Shown: piece after piece, positions 8,847 to 17,357 of the stretch | Layout: every line of letters starts with the position of its first letter | Position numbering within the stretch: position 1 is the stretch's first letter | Source of the DNA: Pedobacter cryophilus | GTDB lineage: Bacteria; Bacteroidota; Bacteroidia; Sphingobacteriales; Sphingobacteriaceae | Length of the DNA stretch: 64,000 nucleotides | Direction of reading: 5' to 3' | Assembly: GCF_005116455.1 (NCBI RefSeq) | Contig: NZ_SWBP01000009.1 | Span: 1-64,000, forward strand | Notes under the pieces: generated by a model | What the model saw: only the letters and a program-made list of their open reading frames with translations | What the model was told of the DNA's origin: nothing | The model's database searches: none | Made by a program: the position numbers and the translations under genes

Positions 8847-9863
8847 ATGAAAGTAGTTTTTAGTGTATGGCTTTTTATTTCATTCACGTTCCATGTGATG
8901 GGGCAGGATTTGAAACAAAATGTTTCTGTACATGATCCTGTATTGGCAAAACAAGGCGATACTTATTATTTATTTTGTACAGGGCAAGGAATAGCCATGT
9001 GGTCTTCTAGGGATTTAAAAAACTGGAAATCTGAAAAGCCGGTTTTTGCAGCGCCTCCAGAATGGGCTAAGCAAGCAATTCCATCTTTTAAAGGACACAT
9101 ATGGGCGCCAGATATTAGTTTTTATAATGGCACTTACTACCTTTATTATTCTGTATCGGCTTTTGGTAAAAACACTTCTTGTATTGGTTTGGCCACCAAC
9201 ACAACTTTAGATCCTACTAGTTTGGCATATCGCTGGGTAGATCATGGGAAAATCATTCAATCTTTTCCGGGTAAAACAAACTGGAATGCTATAGATCCTA
9301 ATTTAATTACTGATAAAAAAGGAAATCCATATTTGTCTTTTGGCTCATTTTGGGATGGTTTAAAATTGGTTAAATTGAGTGAAGATAGAATGAGCGTTGT
9401 GGAAGATCTTACTCAAATACCAACTATTGCCAGTCGTAAGAAAAAAGTATCAGAAGAAAATCCACTATCAATAGATGATAATCCTAAAGATGCCGGAGGA
9501 AACGCCATAGAAGCGCCATTTATCTTTAAAAAAGGAAAGTACTATTATCTGTTTGCTTCTATTGATTATTGCTGTAAAGGGCCAAAAAGTACTTATAAAA
9601 TGATTGTTGGTAGAGCTAAGCAATTAACAGGACCTTATTTAGATAAAACAGGTGTTTCAATGGCTGAAGCCGGAGGGAGTATTTTGTTAGAAGGAGATAA
9701 AAACTGGTATGGCGTAGGGCATAATTCTGTGTACACATTTAATGATACAGATTACTTGATATTTCATGGTTATGATGCAGCCGATAATGGCAAATCAAAA
9801 CTTAGAGTAGAAAAATTAGCTTGGGATAAAAAAGGTTGGCCAGTGTTGGTTAAAGTTAAATAA
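8847..9863 (+). CDS. Secreted arabinan endo-1,5-alpha-L-arabinosidase-like GH43
   Basis: Five-bladed propeller glycosidase of 338 residues with a signal peptide of about 19 residues. The three GH43 acidic residues are visible: D30 in VHDPVLAKQG (base), D150 in AIDPNLI (pKa tuning) and E222 in NAIEAPFIF (acid). HIWAPDISFYNGTYYLYYS and LSFGSFWDG are typical of the endo-arabinanase branch. Expected role: cutting the arabinan backbone into pieces for the GH51 enzyme encoded just upstream. Exo-acting arabinanase activity cannot be excluded. The stop codon lies inside the following hairpin. Confidence 0.9.
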   Translation: MKVVFSVWLFISFTFHVMGQDLKQNVSVHDPVLAKQGDTYYLFCTGQGIAMWSSRDLKNWKSEKPVFAAPPEWAKQAIPSFKGHIWAPDISFYNGTYYLYYSVSAFGKNTSCIGLATNTTLDPTSLAYRWVDHGKIIQSFPGKTNWNAIDPNLITDKKGNPYLSFGSFWDGLKLVKLSEDRMSVVEDLTQIPTIASRKKKVSEENPLSIDDNPKDAGGNAIEAPFIFKKGKYYYLFASIDYCCKGPKSTYKMIVGRAKQLTGPYLDKTGVSMAEAGGSILLEGDKNWYGVGHNSVYTFNDTDYLIFHGYDAADNGKSKLRVEKLAWDKKGWPVLVKVK

Positions 9864-9890
9864 GCCAGACCACTTTGTCTGGCTTATTTA
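9857..9890. terminator. Strong hairpin between GH43 and the MutS remnant
   Basis: TAAATAAGCCAGAC (9857-9870) is perfectly complementary to GTCTGGCTTATTTA (9877-9890) with a six-base loop. It sits between convergent units and includes the GH43 stop. The T content after the stem is modest on either strand. Confidence 0.75.
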
Positions 9891-9914
9891 AAAATACAAT
9901 CATAATCTATCAGA

Positions 9915-10481
9915 CTATTTCTGCCCTAAAATAATTTCAATGATACGCTCATTATCTATAATTATTTTTCCATGTCGGTCTTCGGTTACACCGTCTTCTA
10001 GTTTATAGGTGTAAATTGGCACCGTACCTTGCATCTTGGTTGGTAAAAAGACGAAACTAAAATTGTTTAAGCGTTTCAATTCGTTCGCAGCCTCTATAAT
10101 GTGGGTAGAAATTATATACGAGCAGTTCCTCAATTCAGAAAAAGCTTCTGTTACCGCAACCGTAGCATCAAAGGCATCCTTAACGTTTGTTCCTTTAAAT
10201 AGCTCATCAAAAATGACCACCAAGTTTTTACCTCTTGCTACTTCTTCGGCAACTTTTTTTACCCGCAAAACTTCTGCGTAAAAATGGCTGTAGCCTGCGT
10301 TTAGGTTGTCAGTAACGTTTATTGAAGTATAAATACCCTCATGTACCGAAATAGCCATGTTTTTTGCTGCTATAGGAAATCCCATGTGACTGAGATAAAT
10401 AGCAATTCCAAACGATTTCATGAAGGTAGATTTACCAGCCATATTTGCTCCAGTAAGGAAAATCACATTTTTATCAGCTTT
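9915..10481 (-). pseudogene. 5'-truncated MutS-family ATPase (C-terminal domain only)
   Basis: Only the C-terminal ATPase domain of a MutS-related protein is left, about 185 residues of what is normally a protein of several hundred. The Walker A motif is intact (TGANMAGKSTF), as are Walker B (NLVVIFDELFKGT) and the ISTHI switch. Reading upstream in frame, the homologous sequence (ADKNVIFLTG) is preceded by a stop at 10484-10482, and the DNA beyond does not resemble MutS. The first usable start is GTG at 10466, inside the conserved strand before Walker A, so no clamp, lever or connector domain could be made. The break lies at the border of the second glycan cluster, which suggests an insertion or deletion event. 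Confidence 0.8.
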
Positions 10482-10723
10482 TTAAGAAAAAGGGATATGA
10501 CAAAGCCTCCAATGCTCACGTTTTACAGCATGGTACAGGATGATTACTTGTGATAAAAACAATAATTTTAATAACATTTCTTTCAAAGAATGATTTAGCA
10601 TTCTATATTGAGATGGTATAAACCAAATAACCTAATGAACTTCAAGAAAACCATTATTGTGGCGTTTTTTGCCCTTTTAGGCAATCAACAAAAGAAAAGA
10701 GTTAAACCTGATGGAGGTCCATT
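10482..10723. other. Junction region between MutS remnant and pectin-type cluster
   Basis: About 240 bases that do not continue the MutS coding sequence. They hold the short leader-like frame at 10635-10727 and otherwise AT-rich DNA. The reverse frame directly upstream of the MutS part reads through LYHAVKREHW before its stop, which I do not recognise. Confidence 0.4.
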
Positions 10724-10727
10724 ATGA
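10635..10727 (+). CDS. Small leader-like ORF, 30 residues, coupled to the acetylesterase gene
   Basis: ATG at 10635 opens a 30-codon frame starting MNFKKTIIVAFFALLG, a typical signal-peptide n-region and hydrophobic core, then a short basic and polar tail ending in PDGGPL. Its stop overlaps the next start as ATGA at 10724-10727. The last codons supply a GGAGG seven bases before that start, an unusually good Shine-Dalgarno for this phylum. It may be the remnant of a deleted secreted-protein gene or a translated leader that couples expression. No function can be assigned. Confidence 0.35.
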   Translation: MNFKKTIIVAFFALLGNQQKKRVKPDGGPL

Positions 10728-11578
10728 AAACTATCAAATTAATTCTATGCCTTATTTGTTTGTTTTGCCTACAACAAGCATTTTCTCAAATCAAGCCCAT
10801 AGTTAGAAAAACGGTTAAGCCACCAATAAACAAAAGCAAGTTTTATTTATTTCTTTTGGTTGGACAATCTAATATGGCTGGAAGAGGTAAGGTAGAATCT
10901 GTTGATACATTGCCAAATCCCAAGGTTTTAACCCTCAACAGCAGGGGCGAATGGGAGGTAGCTAAAGACCCCATACATTTTGATCGGTCTTACGCTGGCG
11001 TTGGACCTGGTTTAACTTTTGGCAAATTAATGGCAGAGGCCGACACCTCCATCTATATAGGATTGATTCCATGTGCAGTAGGTGGGTCATCTATAAATGC
11101 ATGGCTTCCTGCCGTAGATACCGCTAAAACCGGTAAAAATTATAAAGTGGCAATTTTAAGAACAAGAACTGCAATACAAAGTGGGACTTTAAAAGGGGTG
11201 ATTTGGCATCAGGGAGAAACAGATTGTACCGCAAAAGGAGTTGTGAACTACCAAGAAAAACTAAACAAAGTAGTGAATGGTTTCCGTACCGATCTTAAAA
11301 ACCCTACATTGACATTTATTGCTGGAGAACTGCCAGCATTTCAAACACAACAACCTGATAAGGAAAAAAAAATGCAGTTTAATCCTTATGTAGCTCAAAT
11401 CAATACCACACTCCAAAACTTGAAAAGTATTTTAGCAAATTTTGATTACGTCGTCGCAACAGATACAGATCACATCGGCGATTATCTGCACTTTAATGCC
11501 ACAAGCGCTAGAATAATGGGACAACGATATGCGAATTTGATGCTTAAGTCCATTAAGCAACAGGGAGCCATAAAATGA
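10724..11578 (+). CDS. Secreted acetylesterase, SGNH hydrolase of the SASA/CE6 type
   Basis: Protein of 284 residues with a signal peptide (about 1-22) and an SGNH hydrolase domain of the family that includes sialate O-acetylesterase-like enzymes and CE6 acetylxylan esterases. Block I with the catalytic serine is LVGQSNMAGRG, the conserved WHQGETD is in the middle, and the C-terminal Asp/His region is GDYLHFNATSARIMGQRYA. Likely role: removing O-acetyl groups from pectin or hemicellulose so that the glycosidases encoded downstream can act. Substrate cannot be fixed from sequence. First full-length gene of the cluster 10724-15941. Confidence 0.85.
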   Translation: MKTIKLILCLICLFCLQQAFSQIKPIVRKTVKPPINKSKFYLFLLVGQSNMAGRGKVESVDTLPNPKVLTLNSRGEWEVAKDPIHFDRSYAGVGPGLTFGKLMAEADTSIYIGLIPCAVGGSSINAWLPAVDTAKTGKNYKVAILRTRTAIQSGTLKGVIWHQGETDCTAKGVVNYQEKLNKVVNGFRTDLKNPTLTFIAGELPAFQTQQPDKEKKMQFNPYVAQINTTLQNLKSILANFDYVVATDTDHIGDYLHFNATSARIMGQRYANLMLKSIKQQGAIK

Positions 11579-11631
11579 TTGCCCCTTAAAGCTATCAATT
11601 GAATTATTGCATCCAATTATGTTTTATTAAA

Positions 11632-13743
11632 ATGATAAAAAATCTAATTCTTATTCTAGTTGTATGTGTTTTTGGTCATCAATCTTTTGCGCAAACCAAG
11701 GCACATGAACGCTCAAAAAAATATATCATAGATCCAGCTTATCAATCCAGTGGTAATCTTCCTGTTAAACAAGAGGTCGTAGGTGCAAAATGGCTCTACG
11801 GTTATACCGAATTGCAATGTTGGCGTTTACAACAATTGAGAAAAGATGTTGATGAAGCAAAACTGAAAGTGGGTTACCCTGGAGAATACCACCAACCTTA
11901 TGCGAAAGCCAGTTTTATCTACGTTGTTAAAAAGCCAGTTACCGTTAAAAATTTAAGATTCTATACCAATGCAACTGCAAAAGTTAAAATAAATGGCAAG
12001 CCAGTAGAGGTAATACAGCAGGGAAAACAAGAACAGACTATCGCACTTGCCATCCCAATAGAAGCCTCTCAAATAGAATTTGAACTTTCTACAACGGCAG
12101 AGCCACCATGTTTACTGATCAAGGATGGTCCCTTTAATACAAACAATACTATTTGGAAATGGAAGACAGAGAATGAACCACTTCAAGTCCCTGAGCAATT
12201 CTCTCAATTAAAAAATGGAGCTTTTCCACATCAAAATCAGCCAACAGAGACTAATGTACTAGCTAAAAAACTTGAGACTAATGTTTTCGATTTTGGGAGG
12301 GAGTTATTGGCCTATGTATACTTGGAAGTTAAGGATCAACCCAGTATCTGTGTAGGCGAATCCCTTGCCGAAGCTAACCAGACCATTACGGATAAATCGT
12401 TAGAGCAAACGATGGAACTTATTCCGCTTTCGGCTGGTAAATGGCGTTCTAAGGTTCCCTTGGCATTTCGATATGTGAAAGTGACCAGTGGTATAGTAAA
12501 ATCAATACGTGTTGGGGCGCTATTTTATCCTGCCCAGTATCGTGGGGCCTTTGCCAGTTCAGATACTCTTTTGAACAGAATTTGGATGAACAGCGCTTAT
12601 ACACTTAGGTTATGCAGAAATGAGTTTTTAAACGATGGGATTAAACGTGATCGTTTACCTTGGGCAGGTGATCTAGCCATGAGCATGATGGTTAATGCCT
12701 TTACCTTTGGTGATGCCGAACCTGTTAAAAATAGCCTAGCGGTATTAAATAGGGCAGGAATTAAAAAGCAGGACATCAACGGTATCATTGACTATGACTT
12801 GTGGTGGTTGATTTCAGAAAATCAATACCAGCTTTATTACAAGGATATCGAGCACTTGAACAGGCAATGGCCACGTATTAAAGAAACGATGGAAATTTTG
12901 AAGACTAAATGTGATAGTCTTGGAATGATCAATGTCAAGAATACCAAGTGGCTTTTCATAGATTGGGTGAAGGTAAATAAAACCTCAACTTTGCAGGTGC
13001 TTTGGTGGTGGGCTCAACAAAGTGCTGTTGAATTAGCTAAGCGTGTTGGCGATGGAAATGCTGCCAAAATATGGCAAGCATCAGCAATGGACTTAAAGAA
13101 AGATTTAACGCAACGAGCTTGGAATGAAAATGAGGGCAGTTGGATGGATGACCCTTACACTCCAAAAAACCTCTCTAGGCATGCCAATATCTTAGCAGTC
13201 ATATCAGGACTATCAGGTGAATCAAAATATGAGCAAATTGGGTCAATACTTAGGGGCAAATCAGCACCAGCGGTTGGAACACCATACATGAGCGGTTTCG
13301 AAGTGTTGGCACTGGCCAAAACTGACAACCTCAACTCATCAATCCAAGCTGTGAATGATATTTGGGGTGGAATGTTAAAAGTCCCAGGAACAACCACTTT
13401 TTGGGAAGCTTATAGCCCAAGGGAAACAGCTGCAAAAATGTATTCCTTTTATAGTCGTCCTTTTGGCAAAAGTCTTTGTCATGCTTGGAGTTCAGGTCCT
13501 GCAGCAGTTCTACCAACGGTTTTATTAGGATTAAGACCATTAACAGATGGTTGGAAGACATTCGAGATTAGCCCAAAGCTTGGAAGCATTTCTTGGCTTT
13601 CATCAGCAATTCCTACACCTCAAGGAACGATAACGGTAGATATTTCAGACGGGATAATGAACCTAACCGTTCCAAAAGATTGCATAGCCTACTGGGGGAA
13701 TCAAAAATTTATCGGACCGTTAACTATCACTAAAAAACTCTGA
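11632..13743 (+). CDS. Secreted alpha-L-rhamnosidase-like protein, GH78
   Basis: From the ATG at 11632 the protein has 703 residues with a clear signal peptide (MIKNLILILVVCVFG...SFAQ). The frame is open to a TTG at 11599, but that would put 11 residues before the signal peptide. N-terminal beta-sandwich domains (about 30-310) precede an (alpha/alpha)6 barrel recognised by NDGIKRDRLPWAGDL, the GH78 signature carrying active-site acids, and a C-terminal beta-domain from about 620. It would release L-rhamnose from rhamnogalacturonan or related glycans. It is shorter than many GH78 proteins and lacks extra carbohydrate-binding modules. The next gene begins eight bases after the stop. Confidence 0.85.
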   Translation: MIKNLILILVVCVFGHQSFAQTKAHERSKKYIIDPAYQSSGNLPVKQEVVGAKWLYGYTELQCWRLQQLRKDVDEAKLKVGYPGEYHQPYAKASFIYVVKKPVTVKNLRFYTNATAKVKINGKPVEVIQQGKQEQTIALAIPIEASQIEFELSTTAEPPCLLIKDGPFNTNNTIWKWKTENEPLQVPEQFSQLKNGAFPHQNQPTETNVLAKKLETNVFDFGRELLAYVYLEVKDQPSICVGESLAEANQTITDKSLEQTMELIPLSAGKWRSKVPLAFRYVKVTSGIVKSIRVGALFYPAQYRGAFASSDTLLNRIWMNSAYTLRLCRNEFLNDGIKRDRLPWAGDLAMSMMVNAFTFGDAEPVKNSLAVLNRAGIKKQDINGIIDYDLWWLISENQYQLYYKDIEHLNRQWPRIKETMEILKTKCDSLGMINVKNTKWLFIDWVKVNKTSTLQVLWWWAQQSAVELAKRVGDGNAAKIWQASAMDLKKDLTQRAWNENEGSWMDDPYTPKNLSRHANILAVISGLSGESKYEQIGSILRGKSAPAVGTPYMSGFEVLALAKTDNLNSSIQAVNDIWGGMLKVPGTTTFWEAYSPRETAAKMYSFYSRPFGKSLCHAWSSGPAAVLPTVLLGLRPLTDGWKTFEISPKLGSISWLSSAIPTPQGTITVDISDGIMNLTVPKDCIAYWGNQKFIGPLTITKKL

Positions 13744-13751
13744 GTATTACA

Positions 13752-14927
13752 ATGAAAACTTTTCATCTTTTAAAAAATGTTACCTTCTTATCATTGTTCA
13801 TCTTGTTGGGCATTAATCATAGCTACGCACAAAGAGCAAAAGCTCCAATCATGGGCTGGAGCAGTTGGAACCATTTTCATGTCAATATTGACGAGAAAAT
13901 GATCAGGGAGCAAGCCGATGCTATGATTTCATCGGGCATGTATGATGCTGGTTATCGTTTTGTGAACATAGATGATGGCTATTTTGGAGGTCGGGATTCG
14001 GTTGGTAAATTATTTGCTGATGCAAACAAATTTCCATCAGGGATGAAATCTCTTGCCGATTATATACATGGTAAAAACTTAAAGGCAGGCATCTATAGTG
14101 ATGCAGGAAAAAACACATGCGGGTCTATTTATGACAAAGATAAAAATGGAATTGGGGTTGGAATTTATGGTTATGTAGACCAAGATTGCAAACTCTTCTT
14201 TAAAGACTGGGGTTACGATTTTCTTAAGGTAGATTGGTGTGGTGGCGAAAGGATGAAGTTAGATGAGGAAACCGAATACACTAAAATTATAAAAGTCGTT
14301 AAAAATATTGATAGCAATATTGTGTTTAACATTTGCCGCTGGCAATTCCCCGGTACGTGGGCAATTAAACAATCAGATTCATGGAGAATATCAGGAGATA
14401 TACGTCCAAATTTTTCATCTATTCTTAAGATCATTGATTTGAATGTAAACTTATACCAATACGCCTCGGCAGGGCACTATAATGATATGGATATGCTGCA
14501 AGTGGGAAGGGGGATGAGCTATGATGAGGATAAAACCCATTTTTCGATGTGGTGTATGCTTAATTCTCCATTACTGGCTGGAAATGACCTAAGAAATATG
14601 TCTGAACAAACTATAGCAATCCTCACCAATAAAGAAATCATTGCCTTAAATCAAGACGAGGGGTTTAAGCAGGCAACAAGAATCATTAAGGACAAAGACA
14701 TTGAAGTATGGGTTAAGCCCTTAGGTAAAAATGGAAAATCCAAAGCGGTAGCCATTATAAATAGGGGCGGCAAAGAAGCTTCGTTTGAATTGATTGCCAA
14801 AAAAGTTGGATTGAGTAAAAATAATCAGTTACGAGATCTTTGGTTGCATCAAAAAATAGGGAAAATAGGAATAGCGAAAAACTTTAATTTGCCAAAGCAT
14901 GGGGTAATTGTGGTAAAAGCTGATTAA
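13752..14927 (+). CDS. Secreted alpha-galactosidase, GH27
   Basis: Protein of 391 residues with a signal peptide (about 1-26), a TIM barrel that begins with the family hallmark APIMGWSSWNHF, and a small C-terminal beta-domain. The nucleophile aspartate is in FLKVDWCGG and the acid/base aspartate in WRISGDIRPNF; NIDDGYF and GIYSDAG are further conserved barrel strands. Expected to release alpha-linked D-galactose; some GH27 members act on beta-L-arabinopyranose, which would also suit an arabinan or pectin context. It lies eight bases behind the GH78 gene, clearly in one operon. Confidence 0.9.
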   Translation: MKTFHLLKNVTFLSLFILLGINHSYAQRAKAPIMGWSSWNHFHVNIDEKMIREQADAMISSGMYDAGYRFVNIDDGYFGGRDSVGKLFADANKFPSGMKSLADYIHGKNLKAGIYSDAGKNTCGSIYDKDKNGIGVGIYGYVDQDCKLFFKDWGYDFLKVDWCGGERMKLDEETEYTKIIKVVKNIDSNIVFNICRWQFPGTWAIKQSDSWRISGDIRPNFSSILKIIDLNVNLYQYASAGHYNDMDMLQVGRGMSYDEDKTHFSMWCMLNSPLLAGNDLRNMSEQTIAILTNKEIIALNQDEGFKQATRIIKDKDIEVWVKPLGKNGKSKAVAIINRGGKEASFELIAKKVGLSKNNQLRDLWLHQKIGKIGIAKNFNLPKHGVIVVKAD

Positions 14928-14966
14928 TTATACGGTATAGTGAAAGATAATTTAATGTAATCTAAA

Positions 14967-15941
14967 ATGAGTAAAATCTATTTAACCATATTATTTACAG
15001 TTTTAAGCCTCAATTTTTGTTATGGACAAAACGCCATCGATATCCACATTGCAAAGTTTAAAGATAACAAGGCGGCAGCCATTAGTTATACCTTTGATGA
15101 TGGCTTAAAAGAACACAATACCTTAGTAACTCCATGGTTAAAAAAACTAGGATTGAAAGGAACTTTTGTGATAAATGGTTCTAAAATAAATGAAGATCCA
15201 AATGCCATAAAAGATACCACGAGAATGACTTGGAAGGACTTGAAAGAAATGGCGGCTTCAGGTCAAGAAATATCTAACCATGGTTGGGCACATAGAAACT
15301 TCGGGAAATTTACCCTAGCGGAAATAGAAGAAGACATTAAAAAGAATGATAGTGCCATCTATGCTAATATTGGCGCTATACCTCGCACTTTTGCTTATCC
15401 AAACAATACCAAATCTACCGAAGGGATCAAAATTGCCAACAAAAACCGTGTAGGTACTAGGTTATTCCAACGATCGATAGGTGGTAAAGCAACCGCTGAA
15501 AATCTTGAAGATTGGGTAAATAAATTATTGAAAGATCAAGATTGGGGCGTCGGGATGACACATGGTATTACTTATGGATATGACCATTTTGGCAATCCGA
15601 GTATCTTTTGGGATCACCTTAAAAAAGTAAAAGCATTGGAAGATAAAATATGGATAGGCACTTTCCGGGAAGTGGTTGCCTACGTTAATGAACGTGATTC
15701 AACAGTGATAAAAATTAAGCAGAATACAAATACGCATTATATCATTACTGCTACTTGTTCCTTAGATAAAACATTATTTACAGAACCTTTAACAGCGATT
15801 TTAGAAGAGGGAGGGATAAAAAAAATTAAAATCAGTCAAGGGAAACAAAAGCTAATACCGAAAATACTGCCAAATAAAGTGTTATTTAACTTTGATCCTT
15901 TTGGTGATCTTATTGAGATTGAAATCAAAAAGAAGAAATAA
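14967..15941 (+). CDS. Secreted polysaccharide deacetylase (NodB-like, CE4)
   Basis: Protein of 324 residues with a signal peptide (about 1-21, ending CYGQ) and a NodB homology domain. Motif 1 is AISYTFDDGL (catalytic base and metal Asp), motif 2 is SNHGWAHRNF (metal His pair) and motif 3 resembles TFAYPNN. The C-terminal 90 residues look like a small beta-domain. It probably removes acetyl groups from a polysaccharide; with the acetylesterase at the head of this cluster this gives two deacetylating enzymes. It ends the cluster, 39 bases after the GH27 gene. Confidence 0.82.
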   Translation: MSKIYLTILFTVLSLNFCYGQNAIDIHIAKFKDNKAAAISYTFDDGLKEHNTLVTPWLKKLGLKGTFVINGSKINEDPNAIKDTTRMTWKDLKEMAASGQEISNHGWAHRNFGKFTLAEIEEDIKKNDSAIYANIGAIPRTFAYPNNTKSTEGIKIANKNRVGTRLFQRSIGGKATAENLEDWVNKLLKDQDWGVGMTHGITYGYDHFGNPSIFWDHLKKVKALEDKIWIGTFREVVAYVNERDSTVIKIKQNTNTHYIITATCSLDKTLFTEPLTAILEEGGIKKIKISQGKQKLIPKILPNKVLFNFDPFGDLIEIEIKKKK

Positions 15942-15963
15942 CCTCTTATCATAATAAGAGGTT
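15940..15963 (+). terminator. Inverted repeat overlapping the deacetylase stop
   Basis: AACCTCTTAT pairs perfectly with ATAAGAGGTT around a four-base loop and overlaps the stop codon. No T-run follows, so its strength as a terminator is uncertain. Confidence 0.55.
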
Positions 15964-16044
15964 ACTTAAGAAAGCCATCACGTATGAACAAGAAATTGTC
16001 AGTTGTGGTTAAAACTCAATAAGAAATAAAATAGACATAAAACC

Positions 16045-16074
16045 AAAAAAGCCTCTTTTTCAAGAGGCTTTTTT
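16045..16074 (-). terminator. Terminator downstream of the tRNA-Lys pair
   Basis: A perfect 13-base stem (AAAAAAGCCTCTT / AAGAGGCTTTTTT) with loop TTTC, giving a T-run on both strands. It ends the tRNA transcript and may also stop readthrough from the deacetylase gene. Confidence 0.85.
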
Positions 16075-16076
16075 AT

Positions 16077-16152
16077 TGGTGATCCCGCTGGGATTCGAAC
16101 CCAGGACCACTACATTAAAAGTGTAATGCTCTACCAGCTGAGCTACGGAATC
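16077..16152 (-). tRNA. tRNA-Lys (anticodon TTT), CCA encoded
   Basis: Full cloverleaf on the reverse strand: acceptor GATTCCG with CGGGATC, D stem GCTC/GAGC, anticodon stem TTACA/TGTAG with loop CTTTTAA (anticodon TTT), T stem CTGGG/CCCAG with TTCGAAT, discriminator A and a genomic CCA at 16079-16077. Identical in sequence to the copy 58 bases upstream. Confidence 0.95.
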
Positions 16153-16173
16153 ATTAATTGTAAGATGTTTGAT

Positions 16174-16200
16174 AAAAAAAGCCTCACTTTCTGAGGCTTT
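16174..16200 (-). terminator. Terminator between the two tRNA-Lys genes
   Basis: AAAGCCTCA and TGAGGCTTT form a stem with loop CTTTC; on the reverse strand seven T follow. It lies between the two tRNA genes, so much of the transcription of the second copy may depend on readthrough. Confidence 0.7.
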
Positions 16201-16210
16201 TAAATTTTTC

Positions 16211-16286
16211 TGGTGATCCCGCTGGGATTCGAACCCAGGACCACTACATTAAAAGTGTAATGCTCTACCAGCTGAGCTACGGAATC
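16211..16286 (-). tRNA. tRNA-Lys (anticodon TTT), second identical copy
   Basis: Same 73-base cloverleaf plus CCA as the neighbouring gene, base for base, with loop CTTTTAA giving anticodon TTT. First of the pair in transcription order, 30-odd bases behind a consensus promoter. Confidence 0.95.
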
Positions 16287-16321
16287 ATACTTTATTAAAC
16301 TAATAGTTTTTTAAAGTTGTG

Positions 16322-16352
16322 CAAAGATAGGGTTTCCAGCTAATCCTGCAAA
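16322..16352 (-). promoter_or_regulatory. Bacteroidota promoter of the tRNA-Lys genes
   Basis: On the reverse strand TTTG (16352-16349), 19 bases, then TATCTTTG (16329-16322): a full match to the TTTG-N19-TAnnTTTG layout. Transcription would start near 16316, 30 bases before the first tRNA. Confidence 0.7.
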
Positions 16353-16419
16353 TCATTTTTTGTTTTTTTTAGTATTTTAAGCTAAACCTCTTACAATCAG
16401 CAAAAAGAATTCTTTAGGC

Positions 16420-17328
16420 TTAAAATAAAGTATGCTCATTAATAAAATGTGGCGCTTTAATATTAAGTTTTAAACGGGTATTAAGTTTCTCAATTACATA
16501 TTTACAAAGTTCGGGCGAGTCTTTTTCCTCATGCTGATGCATAAAAAAATAAAAAGATTGCAGGCCTTGTTCTTTCCATAAAGCTAGCCTTTCTACCCAA
16601 TCGTCTACTCTTTGATAATCTGTAGGGTGTAAATTATTGCCCACAAACCTTATGAAGGCGTGAGGCGTAGGTAAACTCATGTGTACGCAATCTCTTCTGC
16701 CAGAAGCATCAGTAATTACAGCGCCAATGTTTAATTTGTTTAAGAGATTAAAAAGTAATTCGCTATTTGCAGGTTCAAACCAATCTTTATGTCTTACTTC
16801 TACAAAAAACGGAACATCTTGCGGTAAATGCTCAAGGTAGTTTTTTAAGAGGTCTAAATTTTTAGGACCAAAATTATCACTCAATTGCAAAAATACGGGG
16901 CCTAAATATTCTTCAAAAGCCATAATACCTTTATAAAACTCGGTAGTAAGTTCTTCGGCGTCTTTTAATCTTTTGATGTGACTTATAGGTTGTGATATTT
17001 TAGGGCAAAATTTAAAATCTTTATTGCTTGCTGCCGCTTTTTCTTTCCATTTGGCAATGGTTTTAGCATCATAAATTTTATAAAAAGTAGCGTTCATTTC
17101 AATGCTATTGAAATGTTTAGCATACTCATCTAAAAAATTAGCGTCTTTTGTTCCTTTCGGATAGATTTTACCAACCCATTCTTTACGCCCCCATTTTGCA
17201 CAACCTACGTATGCTTTTAGTGGTTTTTTATCGGCTGCTTTTAAAACAGATTGCGTAATTGCCGTATCAGGCGGAAGCTTGAAATTTATTTCATTAAGTG
17301 TTTGTGGCTCAACTTTACCAAATTCCAT
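16420..17328 (-). CDS. DUF72 domain protein (YecE-like)
   Basis: Protein of 302 residues of the DUF72 family, a TIM-barrel fold of unknown function. Family features visible: YVGCAKWGRKEWVGKIYPKG at about residues 40-59, FNSIEMNATFYKI, FKFCPKISQPISH, FLQLSDNFGPKN and FFVEVRHKDWF. No signal peptide or membrane segment, so cytoplasmic. It lies 29 bases downstream of the transglutaminase-like gene in the same direction and may be cotranscribed, but the family has no accepted role. Confidence 0.85.
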   Translation of the reverse strand: MEFGKVEPQTLNEINFKLPPDTAITQSVLKAADKKPLKAYVGCAKWGRKEWVGKIYPKGTKDANFLDEYAKHFNSIEMNATFYKIYDAKTIAKWKEKAAASNKDFKFCPKISQPISHIKRLKDAEELTTEFYKGIMAFEEYLGPVFLQLSDNFGPKNLDLLKNYLEHLPQDVPFFVEVRHKDWFEPANSELLFNLLNKLNIGAVITDASGRRDCVHMSLPTPHAFIRFVGNNLHPTDYQRVDDWVERLALWKEQGLQSFYFFMHQHEEKDSPELCKYVIEKLNTRLKLNIKAPHFINEHTLF

Positions 17329-17357
17329 AAAATGATTTTTAATAGGTTAGCAAAAAA

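Noticed and set aside
10482-10560. Continuation of the MutS gene upstream of the remnant in another frame
   Set aside because: All three reverse frames were read and none shows MutS-like sequence; stops are present in each.
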